Positions 1-11,194 of a stretch of DNA of 64,000 nt are shown one piece after another. How positions within the stretch are numbered: position 1 is the stretch's first letter; each line of letters starts with the position of its first letter. The DNA lies in NCBI GenBank assembly GCA_016490735.1, contig JAEMWC010000023.1, positions 2,157,501-2,221,500 of the forward strand, written 5' to 3'. The notes under the pieces are model-generated. The model was not told the DNA's origin. It searched no databases and saw nothing but the letters and a program-made list of their open reading frames with translations. Origin of the DNA: Pachyseris speciosa (Eukaryota > Cnidaria > Anthozoa > Scleractinia > Pachyseridae). The translations under genes and the position numbers were made by a program.

Positions 1-28
1 CCCGTGACCTCGCGATTACCGGTGCGAT

Positions 29-65
<37 letters not shown>

Positions 66-115
66 AAGCAGGTCAATTGTGGGTTCATATGTTCCCGTGA
101 AAGAAATAAGTGTGA
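1..115 (-). repeat. tRNA-derived SINE head, minus strand, cut by window edge
   Basis: The complement reads as a tRNA-like sequence: an A box around GCTCAGTTGGTTAGAGC and the start of the arm leading to a B box, followed outward by a leader found again on the plus strand at about 60.07-60.15 kb. The window therefore starts and nearly ends with inverted copies of one SINE family. The tRNA-like part resembles tRNA-Thr(GGT), but the anticodon stem does not pair at canonical length, so this is a SINE promoter rather than a tRNA gene. Confidence 0.7.
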
Positions 116-158
116 ATGATATATGAAATGAATCATATATGAACTGCGGAAATGAAAT

Positions 159-324
159 CAAATGAAGAATGATCCTCGCAGTTGTGAACACAATTTATGC
201 AATTGCGAAAAGAAGCCTGAAAAAAAAAAATTCAGGACTTCGTTGAAGTCCTGAATTTTTTTTCAGGCTTCTTTTCTCGATTGCATAAATTGTGTTCACA
301 ACTGCGAGGATCATTCTTCATTTG
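159..324. repeat. Near-perfect palindrome made of two opposed SINE tails
   Basis: Arms of about 80 bases (159-240 and 245-324) are almost exact reverse complements around a centre that reads GACTTCGTTGAAGTC. The arm sequence is the 3' body of the SINE seen at 60.2-60.3 kb. It looks like two tails joined head to head. A long hairpin could form, but no function is implied. Confidence 0.8.
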
Positions 325-329
325 AAATG

Positions 330-1080
330 CCCAATCATTGGTGAACAACTTACAAATTTTTATCACCCAATAGGTTACCATAGAAGCGCTATAACCTGTT
401 CAAATACCCCTGTTCAAAATAACTAAAAAACGCACAGGGTGAGGGTGATTATTTTAAACCTTTGCAAAAAGTTGTATTTAGGGTCTTTTTCATAGCTTAA
501 GGTGTTGCTATGGTAACTTATTATGGGAAAAATGTTTGATACCCTCATTTCTTTGATACCAATATAAAGGTAATAATGTATGAATATTAGTAGCAATGAT
601 CCATCAAAATAGAAATACTGGAAAAAGGTGTGAGCCACCTAAAGCGGATTAATTTTAGAGAAATATATGAGCCTTCTGTCGGGACAGAGAGTACTGTCCG
701 TTATACACGGGTTGTCCGTAGACCGGGATTCTGATTGTACTCCATCTTTCGTTGAACGTGGAACGTCAACTTTCCTACTCTTCTTCTCTTCTCGTCGTCA
801 ACTTACCCATCTCTATGAGATCGTTTTTGAAAACCATATTTTATGTGAAAAAGTTATCCCAATAAAGATTATTATTACCGGTATTATGAATGAGGCTAGT
901 TTGCCACGTATCCTCTTCAGGAGCTTGCTCGGTTGTTCTTTATTGGTTGGCGCCGGGTATTACCGCTTTGACATACATCTTCGATGAGGTGTGAAAACTG
1001 TGCAAATCTTTGGAGGCCAAAAACTCGGGCTTTATTTTTGCGCCGGTGTATTCCCTCCAGTCGAACAAATTAAGCTCAAT
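330..1080. other. No gene recognised; anonymous repeat DNA
   Basis: Only short open frames occur (for example 667-987 plus), without recognisable domains, splice structure or coding-like composition. I see nothing functional here. Confidence 0.5.
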
Positions 1081-1607
1081 CTAAATTTATTGGATTTTAA
1101 CGAAATTTGGCGAACATGTTCCTCACACGTTACCGCACCAAACCGTATGAGGCTTTTACAATATTCGAAATATTTCCCGTGGCGTCCAAGTGCGTGACAC
1201 ACTTGGAAAAATATTATATTGGCCAACTTTACAATGGATTTTCTCTGGAACCAATCGGAATATCGAAAATACCTCACACACTTTGTTCCCCTATTATCTT
1301 CTGAGAGATACAGTCCAGCTTGTTTGGATGTCCGCAGTAACGCAAGGGCTATTAATTCGGTTGTGCAAGCATTGTTAGTTTTCCGTCTGAACGCTACCAC
1401 TTGCCTACCAAAACAAAATGTGTAAAGTTAGAGATAAATTGTTCAGATTCTAAGATTTCCAGTGATGTATAGTTTCCTGGGGTTTCTTCAAAAACAACGC
1501 GCACAGGAGCGATTTTCCGAATGACAACCCTGAAGGTTTACAGTAACCTTAAGTTTTCAAACTCACAGTGATGATTATGATAAACCCAAGAAACGCTTGA
1601 GCAGGCG
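1080..1607. repeat. Repeat block R1, left copy (partner at 43.96-44.47 kb)
   Basis: This block aligns with 43,960-44,474 over about 500 bases with scattered substitutions and small indels. Open frames on both strands are fragments of the same repeat and are broken differently in the two copies, so coding function is not supported. The alignment supplies the empty site for the transposon inserted next at 1616. Confidence 0.75.
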
Positions 1608-2258
1608 TCAATTGCTAGCCTGCGAAGCAGTCGATTCCTTGCCAAACACTGCGCGGGCAGATCGAGCCAGTAAGCGGGCGAACGAGCGTGACACTAGGGT
1701 GAGCAAAAAGATGGAAAAAAGCGGGGAGGGGGTGGGGGAAGAAGGAATTGCCTGCAGTCAATCCCACACATTTTACCAAACGCCGTTCGCTTCGTTCGCC
1801 CACGAACGGGTAGAAATGATGCATTTTGATTGGTTAGTAGCCTGTCAGTCAAGAAGTAAATCAGAAATTTGACAGTTCATGCATCCGACATCGGAAACAC
1901 GACGAACTGAGTAATCTTTCAAATTTTCTGTTCAGGAAACGTTGAATGATCTTTCCCAAAACGGTAAACATATTCGGCTGAAACCGGAGCCTGAGGCCTG
2001 CAATTTTACCGGTTGGCTTTGGTAAAAGCGCCATCTATCAGATACTTGCGAGAGTGAAGGAGAAAATTTCTAAAGAATCTGTCCGTGTTCTCGCGATCTT
2101 CAGAGCTTGATTGAAGATCAAATAATGTAGGCGAAATCCATGGACTTGACCGCGAATTCGTTGCCACAAGCTTCCCTTGTAGATGTAGGAGCGGGGAAAT
2201 TTCAGTTGCTAACTCGTCCGCAGAAAATGTACTGGAGAAAGAGTTTGAGTGTTGGTTA

Positions 2259-2620
2259 TTTCACCATTATTCGCTGTCGCTAAACGGTACTCGCTTCGCT
2301 AAATTCCATTTTGTTGTCGTTAATATACATCCACTATCGCTAAAAGCCATCATTTCCTACCGCTAAATAATCCATTTGCTGTCGCTAAAGACTCCTTCGC
2401 TATCGCTAGATGCTCTCCTTTCAGTGTCCTTTGCCAACGCCATAACTTCCATTCGCTGTCGCAATAAATACTCCTTCGCTATCGCTCGCAAAAACTCATT
2501 TGCTATCGCTAAACTCCATTCGCTTTCGCTGATACTCCTTTGCTATCGCTAAAAGCCATTCACTATTGCTAAAACTCATTTGCTGTCGCTAGAAATACTC
2601 ATTCGCCATCGCAAAAAAAT
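2259..2620 (+). repeat. Degenerate short tandem repeat, core CATTYGCTRTCGCTAAA
   Basis: About fifteen irregular copies of a unit of roughly 20-25 bases are visible, most containing TTCGCTATCGCTA or TTTGCTGTCGCTAAA joined by ACTC or AGCC linkers. Spacing and sequence both drift. Composition is pyrimidine-rich on the plus strand. It lies inside the 1.85 kb foldback element. Confidence 0.8.
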
Positions 2621-2760
2621 TCATGCAGTATTTGCTTGCCGGTTGTGAAAAAGATTTACCTGAGGTTAATTATGATTGGTTCTAATTTGACAGTTGGTGT
2701 CCCAAGGGAGAGCGGCATTTATCTGGGCGTTCGGTAAAATGTGTGGGACTGACTGCAGGT

Positions 2761-3325
2761 AGGGTTAGATACATTATGCTCAAAAATTTGAGCATTATGC
2801 TTTTGAGCGTCACCCTCAAAACAGCAGCATTATGCCTAAAATTAAGCTCGAGAAGTAGCATTATGCTCGACTGATCTCGGTTATATTTGATGCCTTTTTC
2901 CATCCCTTCACTGCCTTCAGACAAAAAAAATACCTTCATAAGTCAGAAACACAACATTTCATTGCATCAATTACAACTTTACAAGCAATAAACAACAAAT
3001 AATGCTCAAAAGCACTCAAAATGTCTTATTTCAATCAACTTTCCATCTTTAGGATACAACTGGTAAGCCTTAGCAGCCTGGCATAATGATGCAACCAGGC
3101 CTTGAAAGTAGCAACCAAGCCTTTGAATATGTTAAATCCTTACTAAAAGCACTTCAAAGTGAAAATTTTGCATTACAGTTATAGAAATATTAATTTTTCT
3201 TCTTATTGTTATTCTCTTTAGTCTTTATGCTGAAAAAAAGAAAAGCCCATTATGCCAGCATTATGCTCGATGCTCCGACTATAGCATTATGCCCAAAATT
3301 ATGCCGGCATAATGTATCTGACCCT
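2761..3325. mobile_element. Nested non-autonomous element rich in GCATTATGC motifs
   Basis: Imperfect terminal inverted repeats (GGGTTAGATACATTATGC at the left, GCATAATGTATCTGACCC at the right) bound a stretch in which the palindrome-like motif GCATTATGC recurs in sub-terminal clusters at both ends. The centre is AT-rich with no gene. It sits inside the larger foldback element, implying nested insertion. Confidence 0.6.
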
Positions 3326-3526
3326 CACTGCAGGCGATTCCTTCGCCGCCCCCCCCCGCTTTTTCCCAATTGTTTTGCTCACCGCAGTGTCACGCTCGTT
3401 CGCCCGCTTGCTTGCTCGATCTCCCCGCGCAGCGTTTGGCAAGGAATCGACTGCTTCGCAGGCTATCAATTGCTGATTACCTATACTGGACCAACTAATG
3501 AATACATCAACGAACATTTGTCATCT

Positions 3527-3809
3527 TAGAGCGGTTTTCAATTGAGTGTCGTAAAACAATAACCAAAGCAATTACTCCAGCAATTCACAACTAAAGTAAG
3601 CCATGCAATGAGCCAATCAGAATACGAAGCAATTACATGTGGCCGGCGCAAAGCGCGCGAAAATACGTGTGCAAGTCGCGATTGGTTTTGGTTTGCTTCT
3701 CATTAGTTGAGATAGTGGCGCGAGTTTCCCTGGCCAATCAAGGAGCGAAGCAAGGCAAAACCAAAGCAAAACCATAATTACTTTCGACACTCAATAGAAA
3801 ACCGCTCTA
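3527..3809. mobile_element. 279-bp MITE (GAGCGGTTTTC termini), copy 1
   Basis: Inverted ends GAGCGGTTTTCAATTGAGTG and CACTCAATAGAAAACCGCTC bound the element at 3529-3807, flanked by TA. The paralogue near 44,535 lacks it. A second, diverged copy is at 25,328-25,582. The TA duplication suggests a Tc1/mariner-type MITE. Confidence 0.85.
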
Positions 3810-3879
3810 AAAAAATTAATTTGCTGCCGTGGCCTTTCTTGGGCAGATAGTGACTGCTTATACAGTGTCTTAAAAATAC

Positions 3880-4095
3880 CAGTGCGCTCACCGAGTTTGT
3901 TTTTATTTTCCGAAATTCTGTACGATATAATAGTTCAAGATAAAATTTTGTTGACATGGTATTTTTTTTCTGGCATTTTTGCATTTCTGTCATGCGCAAG
4001 CTTCAACTGGTATTTACTTGTCGAATTTTGGCATATAGCAGTCCACACACCACGGGCCGCGGCCAGCCAGTATTAGGCCACTCTGATCGATAAAG
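3880..4095 (+). promoter_or_regulatory. Duplicated phosphomannomutase upstream region, copy A
   Basis: Roughly 200 bases preceding the copy-A exon align with the region directly upstream of the intact PMM exon at 63.08-63.47 kb and with four other copies. Shared blocks include CTTCAACTGGTATTTACTTG and the immediate 5' leader GATCGATAAAG before ATG. It probably contains the original promoter; no TATA box is obvious. Confidence 0.5.
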
Positions 4096-4170
4096 ATGGC
4101 GGCTATGAGCGATTCTGTAGACACTTTGCGTTTATCTGATGAGGATTGTACTGTTCCTCCCGCCGGATTG
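4096..4170 (+). pseudogene. Orphan phosphomannomutase exon 1, copy A
   Basis: This 75-base exon keeps the ATG, the open frame of 25 codons and the GTGAGT splice donor of the intact PMM exon 1 at 63,477. The catalytic loop is changed: the intact gene reads LFDVDGTVTPARL, this copy LSDEDCTVPPAGL, so the second motif Asp is kept but Gly and Thr of the HAD motif I are lost. No exon 2 follows before the next unit. It is a duplicated first exon. It could in principle be spliced to a downstream exon but would then disturb the active site. Product if any: unknown. Confidence 0.75.
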
Positions 4171-4267
4171 GTGAGTTCAATATACCGCTTAACATTTTGC
4201 GGGTAAAAGCCTTAATTTCTCATCAGTTAAGGTGTTCTTCATACCTCAACATCCGGCGCTGTATAAA

Positions 4268-4712
4268 ACCGTATTTATTCGAATAAGCGCCCAACCTCGA
4301 ATAAGCGCCCACCTCGAATAAGCTCCCATCCTAAAGGTAGAAAAAGTTAATAAGCGCCCAGCCTCGAATAAGTGCCCATCCCCACCCTAGCCCTCTCCCC
4401 ACTCAGACCCCCCTGCCCCGCCCCCCCTCCCAAAAAAAAGGACACTGAAGAGCACGAAAGTAGTATTTATTATTTACTCAGTGGCTTACAATCTCTAGAT
4501 TCATTGTCTACGAGGATTGAATAAGTCTTCTTCTAATTTACAGAAACTTTGCTTGGTTACATCTTCGCGTTTTGTTATTATCATTTATTGTTTTGTTGGA
4601 AAATAAACATACTACACTTTCTGAAAGTAAAATGTGAAAATTTAATAAGCGCTCAGCCTCGAATAAGCGCCCACAGCGCCCAGGGCGGTTAATCGAATAA
4701 AAACGTCATACG
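4268..4712. repeat. CGAATAAGCGCCC repeat block, copy 1
   Basis: The phrase CGAATAAGCGCCCA recurs several times at each end of a block starting ACCGTATTTATTCGAATAAG and ending in GGGCGGTTAATCGAATAAA. Matching blocks follow PMM exon copies C and D (47,835-48,275 and 53,575-54,010). No gene is present. Confidence 0.75.
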
Positions 4713-5287
4713 AAACTGATTTTGTTTATTTACAATACAGCTTATACGTCGTTGTTAATTTATATCCCACTATTTTACATCATTGTTGTTTTACAGCACC
4801 TTTCTTTAAATAACAAAACTTCGTCTGCTCATAGCGTCTCTGAGTCACTATCTGACAGTAGAAAATGGTAGGATCCAAGGGAGTGTTCCCTCTCTAGATT
4901 CATTTACGGAGCAATAACTGATAACAATGAGCTTAACAATAACGGGAAATCCTGCTGTTTATTACTCGGGCTGCGCGCGTCTCGCGCGTCGCCCGGGTCT
5001 AAGATTACCGACGGTTCTTGTTTTTCGTCGTCGAGTATCATCCACAAAGGGTACTTCCGGCGTTTCTGCGCAAGCGCTAACTATTTTTAACAGAGTGATG
5101 CCTGTTGTCACGTATCGGAAAATGTCGATTCACCTTGTGTCTTTTGAAGTCTGAACAAACAATATGTTAAGAGAAGTGTCTATGCGAATGATTGCAAGTT
5201 CAACGGCGAGAAGAAAGCTTTTAACATGAGTAAACTTAACTCCAGATGGACTGCCGTGTTTCCTCGTGTCTGCTTCAGTAGACTGCG

Positions 5288-5397
5288 AGTAGTCTCTAAT
5301 TTTGGCGATGGATTGTGGGGCGGGCGAAAGACACGTGCGCGCGCGAAGTTGCGAGGAGACGCGACGCGAGGGGAGCGCCAAAAATTAGAGACTACAG
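5288..5397. mobile_element. Small palindromic MITE (GTAGTCTCTAATTTTGGCG ends)
   Basis: The left end GTAGTCTCTAATTTTGGCG and right end CGCCAAAAATTAGAGACTAC are inverted repeats with a GC-rich middle containing alternating GCGCGCGC. It separates the two copies of the 160-base direct duplication. Confidence 0.65.
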
Positions 5398-6047
5398 ACA
5401 AAGGGAGTTTGACCTTTCACGGCCGAGTGATTCGGAAGTATAAATCTCATATCAACAGCAAGAATGATACTTGTTGTCACGTATCGGAAAACGTCGATTC
5501 ACCTTGTGTCTTTGAAGTCTGAACAACTAATATGTTAAGAGAAGTGTCTATACGAATGTTTGCAAGTTCAACAGCGAGAAGAAAACTTTTAACATGACCA
5601 AAATTTAACTCCAGATGGACTGCCGTGTTCCCCGTATCCGCTCCTTTGAGATGTACATTTTGTTGAATAACTCAAGTACGGGATATCACACACCCCTGAG
5701 ACTTTGACAGGTAGTTAATTTACTATTTTCCCACAATATCTCAATTTCTGGACTTTATGAATGATAAGCGATTAGTTTTTACAAATGTACTAGCGGCTTG
5801 AAACTGGCCAGAAACGTTCCTTTCTTGTGTTTCAAATGACCCTGGATTGACGTATTTGTAAACAGTTTCACTCTGCTAATTAATTTTCTACTCACATTTC
5901 ACCGAGACTCCATTCACATTTATGCAAAAAAATCCTACATCGTTCGATAAGCGTTTCCTTTCTCAAACAATTATCCATCGAAGCGAAAACAAGTGTGCTT
6001 AGTTTTTTTTTGGAATCAATACACTATTTTTATCACCTTGCATAATG

Positions 6048-6125
6048 ATAAACCTCTGTGGCCTAAAGGTCATTGTTCCTGCCTGTGAGGCAGCTAAACC
6101 GGGTTCGATGTCCTTTAGTGGTATA
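6048..6125 (+). repeat. tRNA-like sequence, probably SINE promoter
   Basis: An A-box-like GGCCTAAAGGTC and a B-box-like CCGGGTTCGATGTCC are spaced as in a tRNA, with CTGCC/GGCAG flanking TGTGA between them. Arm lengths do not form a canonical cloverleaf, so I call it tRNA-derived, not a tRNA gene. Confidence 0.45.
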
Positions 6126-6370
6126 TATCACGGGCTTTATTTTTTCTGTTTCTCTTTTTCTTGTTCTTTTAGAAATATTTTTTACAAGTGTTATAATTAT
6201 TGTTCTCAATGGTTGAGCTGTATTTTAGAGGAATATATGTTGATAGGGGTCTAAAGAAATAGACTCCAACACAAGCTAAACAAAATGCGTCCGATGTAAG
6301 AAAGACAGACTTCCAGTTAGGGATACAATACTGTTTTTTTTGCAAGCCCGAGTTTAGGCTAATTGTAGCC

Positions 6371-7800
6371 TCTTGTTCCTCTAGATATGTATCCCGGATA
6401 TGTATGTTGAGTGTATTGAAGCAAATTCGCATAAAATAAATTTGGGCGCACATTGTTTCCGAAAATTTCGCGTTAATTTGATGTATGTAAACCTAACTTT
6501 GGAAAATTCACGTTAATTTTGTGTGATGTCAATTTTCTACGCGTTGACTGACGTGCATCGTTAATTTCCTATAATAAGGTAAAACTGAAATGTTAATTGA
6601 ATGCTGACATAATAAAAAAAGGTTATCCTTTTCCGTCTCAGTAAATACAACCACACAAGGTCTTTCCATTTTTTTCTCACCCGCAGTGTATTTCCTGCGG
6701 TGATTATTCACTGATTCTGTCTTGCGACATCCATATTTTCTGCATGATCGGGTATGATCAAGGGCTTTCTTTAATTAATTTTCTTGTTTCAAAGATTTGG
6801 TTTCATTAAAGATAACATAACATAACATAACATAACACGAAATGCTCAGTTTTATACGTTCAGTCACGAATGGATTCATGTAGGTATCGAACAATCATTC
6901 TAGGAAATCGAATACAAGATGTGTAATGTAACGTTTATCTCTGATCATGTGTCATTGCAATTATTCACCATGCGCGTCTTATTTACAAACAGTGAGGAGT
7001 AGTAAATGCCAAAACAAGCTACCGAAGACAACTTGACCGTTCATCTAGTTTTTGCAAGGGGAAGGAAATCAAGATTTTCTTCACAAATGTAGAATAAAAA
7101 CTGTGAATAACGTTGTCCACTAGAGATAAATATAAGGACAATATCATTGTCACAAAAATGATGGTAGGCAACTCGGCAAAACCTTTTATGTATGCCTCGC
7201 TGGCCACTGTTAGATAGCGTGAAATACATTGATGGTTAGACTTGCCACAAGTCGACCTCATGAACTTCAGGGTAAAACATATGTTAGGCCGCGAAGCAGA
7301 ATAGAATGAAAATCTTACTCAATCCAGCATAGTTTCAGGGAAGCGTTTACTGGTATTTAAAGACGTTTGCTAAAACAAGTAAACTAGCTTCAAGTTGCCA
7401 ACTGTAATCAACTGCGTGTTAAGAGCGGCTCGTGGTTAGTGAACTGTGCTCACTTTCATACTTCATCAATCTAAAGGTATCTGAGAGACAACGAGAGAGC
7501 GTGTTTTGTCATGAATATGTGACGAGAAAGTCATCTTTTACTGGATCAAACCACCAGCCCTGATTAAATATATGGTCAGGAACCGATCTTCATTCAATCA
7601 TATTTGGTCTACCAACTATGAGTCAATTTTCAGAGGAATTCACTTTGAATTGACAATTGTGTTGGGATTGATGTTTGCGAGCCTGTGATTATTTATGCTG
7701 TAAAAATGAGTTCTAAGGAAGTTAATGTGACTTAACTGGTTGAAATTCGTTTTGCAATGTGACATCCTCTTTCTAATAATTGTTGGAATACCTGGCTAAC
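6371..7800. other. PMM-unit paralogue DNA without genes
   Basis: Aligns with 48,530-49,480 (which carries a deletion), 54,270-55,760 and in part 12,720-14,560. Short open frames are broken differently in each copy. Nothing coding is supported. Confidence 0.7.
6810..6840. repeat. (ATAAC)n microsatellite
   Basis: Five near-perfect repeats of ATAAC. The same microsatellite occurs at the paralogous site in unit D (about 54,672-54,698), so it predates the unit duplication. Confidence 0.85.
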
Positions 7801-8512
7801 TGAGGCCCGGTTTAAACGTCTCATTTTACATGCGCCAAATCTAATTGCCGAATTAAGTGCATGTAAAATGCGAAGTTTAAATCAATTAAATTCGGCAGAT
7901 TTGTATTAAATGCGAGTTCAGTCGAATCTTCGACTGATCCAGTCGAATGTGCGACTGAAGTTCCACAGTTGATTTAAACACGCCGTATTTTACACGTGCC
8001 GAATCTAATTCATAAATTATGTTTAATTATATTTTACCCATAGCACCACAGTTTTATGCTACATGACATGAGCAAAGAAAACTGGCGGGAAGGAATCGCG
8101 GGTGTAAGAAAGCAATATGGCGGCTGTCGAGGATAGTATGTGTGGTTCGTGGTGCTTCTCTCCAACAAAGAATACAACTTTGACGTGCGGAATTCTTTTG
8201 TATAATTAAAAGGTGCTCTGTTTTTGAAGAAGACGAGGAAACACCGGTTTGGAAGGCAGGACGAAGTGTAGCTCGTTGCGAAGCTTGTTTTCCGGAGAAG
8301 ATGGAGAACTGAAGTCAATGAACGAGAATTTGATTAGAAAAGTGAAACGAATATCAGCGTCTGGTAATGAAGCTGTCACTCGCACTCGGCAATAAAATTC
8401 GGCACAATTAAATGCGACGTTTAAATCAAATGCCGAACTTTTCTAATTCAAGTCGACTTAAATTAGTATTAGATTCGGCGCTTGTACAATGCGACGTTTA
8501 AACCTGGCCTGA
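7801..8512. mobile_element. 706-bp inverted-repeat element (GGCCCGGTTTAAACG), TSD TGA
   Basis: The element spans 7804-8509, with ends GGCCCGGTTTAAACGTC and GACGTTTAAACCTGGCC and extended imperfect inverted repeats containing GCGCC and AATCTAAT blocks. The flanks are TGA on both sides. The paralogues at 49,480, 55,757 and 14,557 read straight through the empty site. A related element is at 44,942-45,347. A 3-bp duplication fits the PIF/Harbinger type, but no transposase is present. Confidence 0.85.
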
Positions 8513-9713
8513 GAAGCAAATGCAGGGCTGAGTGCTTTGACGGGCAGCAGCGAAATCTCCGCGGAAAAATGAATGCTTTGCGGCTTATTTCAGTTACGCT
8601 TGCAGATTTCAATTGCTATTTAAAGGGCAAGCCGACTCAAAATGTGAGTCACAAATGCAAAGAAATTCAAACCTTACCTTGTTAACATTGAGACAAGGAT
8701 GACGAAACGTTGTTAAACGATCTTTAGATCATTAAATAAACCTTCACAGGTAGGCGACTACCCCTATTTGCATGTGAAACAATTATGATTGTTATGAGAA
8801 AATAATCGGAATGATTGTCCATCTGGGCGGCTACGGCGCCCATCCTCCAGAGTTCATCCAATCGTGGCAGTTTATTAGATTTTATTGAACATGTTATATC
8901 GGAGACTGTCCCTTAACCACATTAACCCTTACTGACGAGCTTGGGAAAACATGTTTAGTTTGCACGGTTTACATTTGTATGCATGACCATTTGTTTGTTG
9001 TTTTCTGTTTTGAGACTATGGTTTCTTTCTCTACGCGGGATCTTCGCAGCCTCGCCACAAAACATACTTTCTGCATGAGCAGGCGTGATAAATAACTTCT
9101 GATCGGTTTTGATTTTGTTTTTTCAAAAAATTGGTTAGTAAGTCAATAAAGCATGAGAAAATTTAAAAATTGGCCTTGCGAATTGACATACTGAGCCAGC
9201 GTGAAAACGCAGTCGAAAAAGAGGGTTGGTTGATGTTAAGAAACAATTGGCCATATTGATTATAATACTTGGGCTGCTGTTTTACTTGACTGACCTTGCG
9301 ACCTAACACCACGATGAAGTTTGATTATTATTTGTCCTTGGTTAATTGTTCTTGTGCACTCTGCATAAGATGACACGGGTTTTTTTTTTTAATCTTCGGA
9401 TTGAAATACAAAGAAAAACTCACGAGACAAAAATTTTGCTCAAATTTCACCTACAAATTGGCAAGTGAATTGAGTGTAGGCAATATTGATTATACTTGGG
9501 TTTGCTGTTTACTTGACTGACGATTGTTATGTAGCAAAATGTGCAGCCATGGTCAAATTCGATTGTTCTTGGATAATTGTCGATGTCCACTGCTAAACAT
9601 TGTACTTTTTTACCCTCGGATTGAAATAAAAACTCAAAAAATTATATATTGTGATATTTTTGTTCTCAAATTCTGGTTCAGTTTCCACAGGCAGCCCGAG
9701 CTGTGACACTCGA
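8513..9713. other. PMM-unit paralogue DNA without genes
   Basis: Matches 49,490-50,460 and 55,775-56,840. It includes repeated AAACTCACGAGACAAAAATTT phrases from a short internal duplication better seen at 50.2-50.7 kb. No coding exon recognised. Confidence 0.65.
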
Positions 9714-10152
9714 GGTAGGTAACCTGTTAAACGGAACCTCCACTCTTGCAGCAAATTCACGCTTAATTGTTGGAAATAATTACTAGCTTCCAAATTTTGT
9801 TTTGAAACTTGGATTTAACATTTAACTGTACAAGAAAATCGTTATCATAGTCGCCTGTTTTCGCTTTCAAATTTCCCGGGAGCGGCCATTTTGGATTTGA
9901 TGACGTGTAATTATTGCAGCTATTATCAGGAAGCAAATGAAGCTGAAAATCCTGTGTGTTGAAGAATCGTCATCAAATTTAAAATGTCTGCGCCCGGGAA
10001 ATTTAAAAGCGAAAACAGGCGATGATGATATCCATTTCTTGTACACTTAAATGTTATATCCACGTTTTAAAACAAAACAGTTTGAAATCCAGTAATTATT
10101 GGCTACAATTTGTAGCGTCAATTTGTTGAAAGAGTGGAGGTAGCCTGTTAAG
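9714..10152. mobile_element. 440-bp foldback element, almost fully palindromic
   Basis: Reading inward from both sides, blocks such as ACCTCCACTCTT, the AATAATTACT region, AACATTTAA and CTGTTTTCGCTTTCAAATTT (left) recur as reverse complements on the right. The arms are about 190-200 bases with many small differences, and the centre lies near 9925. No open frame. Consistent with an old foldback/MITE. Confidence 0.8.
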
Positions 10153-10377
10153 TTGATTTAAAGCCGATCCGAGAAACAACGATGGCCGCGGTAAACGGGA
10201 GTGATTTTAGAAACGCCTGAAATCATTAAGTTTAATTGACAAGAACAATCAGTGTTCCGTGCGTAAGGTATTATAGTACAATTGTTTGTCGCATGTTTAG
10301 AAATATGCTGAGAAACAATGTTGAAAACAAGAGTGTATGATAGCAAATTGTTTGTTCTTTTTCTTAGCGTAAACTCC

Positions 10378-10482
10378 ATTGCTGCCAATTTCAATCAATC
10401 ATTCAATCAATCAACCAACCAATTAATCAATTTTCAATCAGTCAGTCATTCTGTCAGTCAATCGATCAATCAGCCTGACCAG
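10378..10482. repeat. Degenerate (CAAT)n / (CAGT)n simple repeat
   Basis: Tetranucleotide repeats CAAT, CAAC and CAGT run for about 100 bases with substitutions. Confidence 0.85.
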
Positions 10483-11194
10483 TCCTCATTTACCCATCAG
10501 TGTTTTGCCATTTACAAACGATTACGGACTTATCGGGGTGAGCCCTGCTGCAATTATTAGATGTCATCATTGTTGATATCGCTGCATATCTATGTTCAAT
10601 TATTAGATCTCATCATCGTTGATATCGCTGTATATCTATGTTCATATTCGTACTCGGATAGTTCGCCCACACGAGATCCAATGTTACAGGAACACGAGAA
10701 GGGAGTAGGGTGTGTGTGTATGGGGTGGGGAGGGAGCGGGGGGGAGGGTGCTATAGAGACCCTCGTGGGAAAATCTTTGAATTTTTTATGGGAGTCTACG
10801 TGGTTAGGAAAGAAGGAACCCCTACCCTATACCTGTATTCCATACCATACTCACCGGCGTTTTTCATCCCTATTCTAGACAAGACAGCAAAACCCGTCTA
10901 TTCCCCTAGACTAAAGTCCACTGATACAATACAATCCAATCCCCTATTTATTAACTGCTTGAAATCCATGCTCTTTACAGTGTCGGCAGCAAGCAGAACC
11001 GGTACTCATCACCGGGCGGGAGCATTTACGATGCGGGCACAACTGTTGATACTTTTAAAGTCGTTCAAGATAAAATTTTGCTGATATGATATTTGTTTAA
11101 TGGTATTTTGCATTTCTGCCGTGCGCCAGCTTCAACTGGTATTTGCTTGTCGAATTTTAGCATTTTACAGCCCACACACCACGAGCGGCCAGCG

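Larger units (their letters stand above)
1608..3473. mobile_element. 1.85 kb foldback DNA transposon with 8-bp target-site duplication
   Basis: The element occupies 1616-3465. It begins TAGCCTGCGAAGCAGTCG and ends with the reverse complement, and the terminal inverted repeats extend inward for roughly 150 bases (about 1616-1770 against 3325-3465). The flanks carry the direct repeat TCAATTGC (1608-1615 and 3466-3473), present once at the paralogous empty site 44,475-44,482. Long inverted repeats with an 8-bp duplication fit a hAT- or Mutator-type foldback. No transposase frame is visible, so it is probably non-autonomous. A tandem repeat and a second small element lie inside it. Confidence 0.85.
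4968..6370. mobile_element. Composite insertion in PMM unit A
   Basis: Sequence present in units C and D as one continuous stretch (for example 48,513 onward) is interrupted here: the match stops near 4967 and resumes near 6371 at the shared phrase TATGTATCCCGGATATGTAT. The insert holds a direct duplication of about 160 bases (5102-5260 and 5474-5632), a small palindromic element and a tRNA-like stretch. Ends and target duplication are not clear. Confidence 0.55.

Noticed and set aside
1032..1400. 122-codon minus-strand open frame
   Set aside because: Same R1 repeat, antisense to another weak frame, not conserved in the sister copy.
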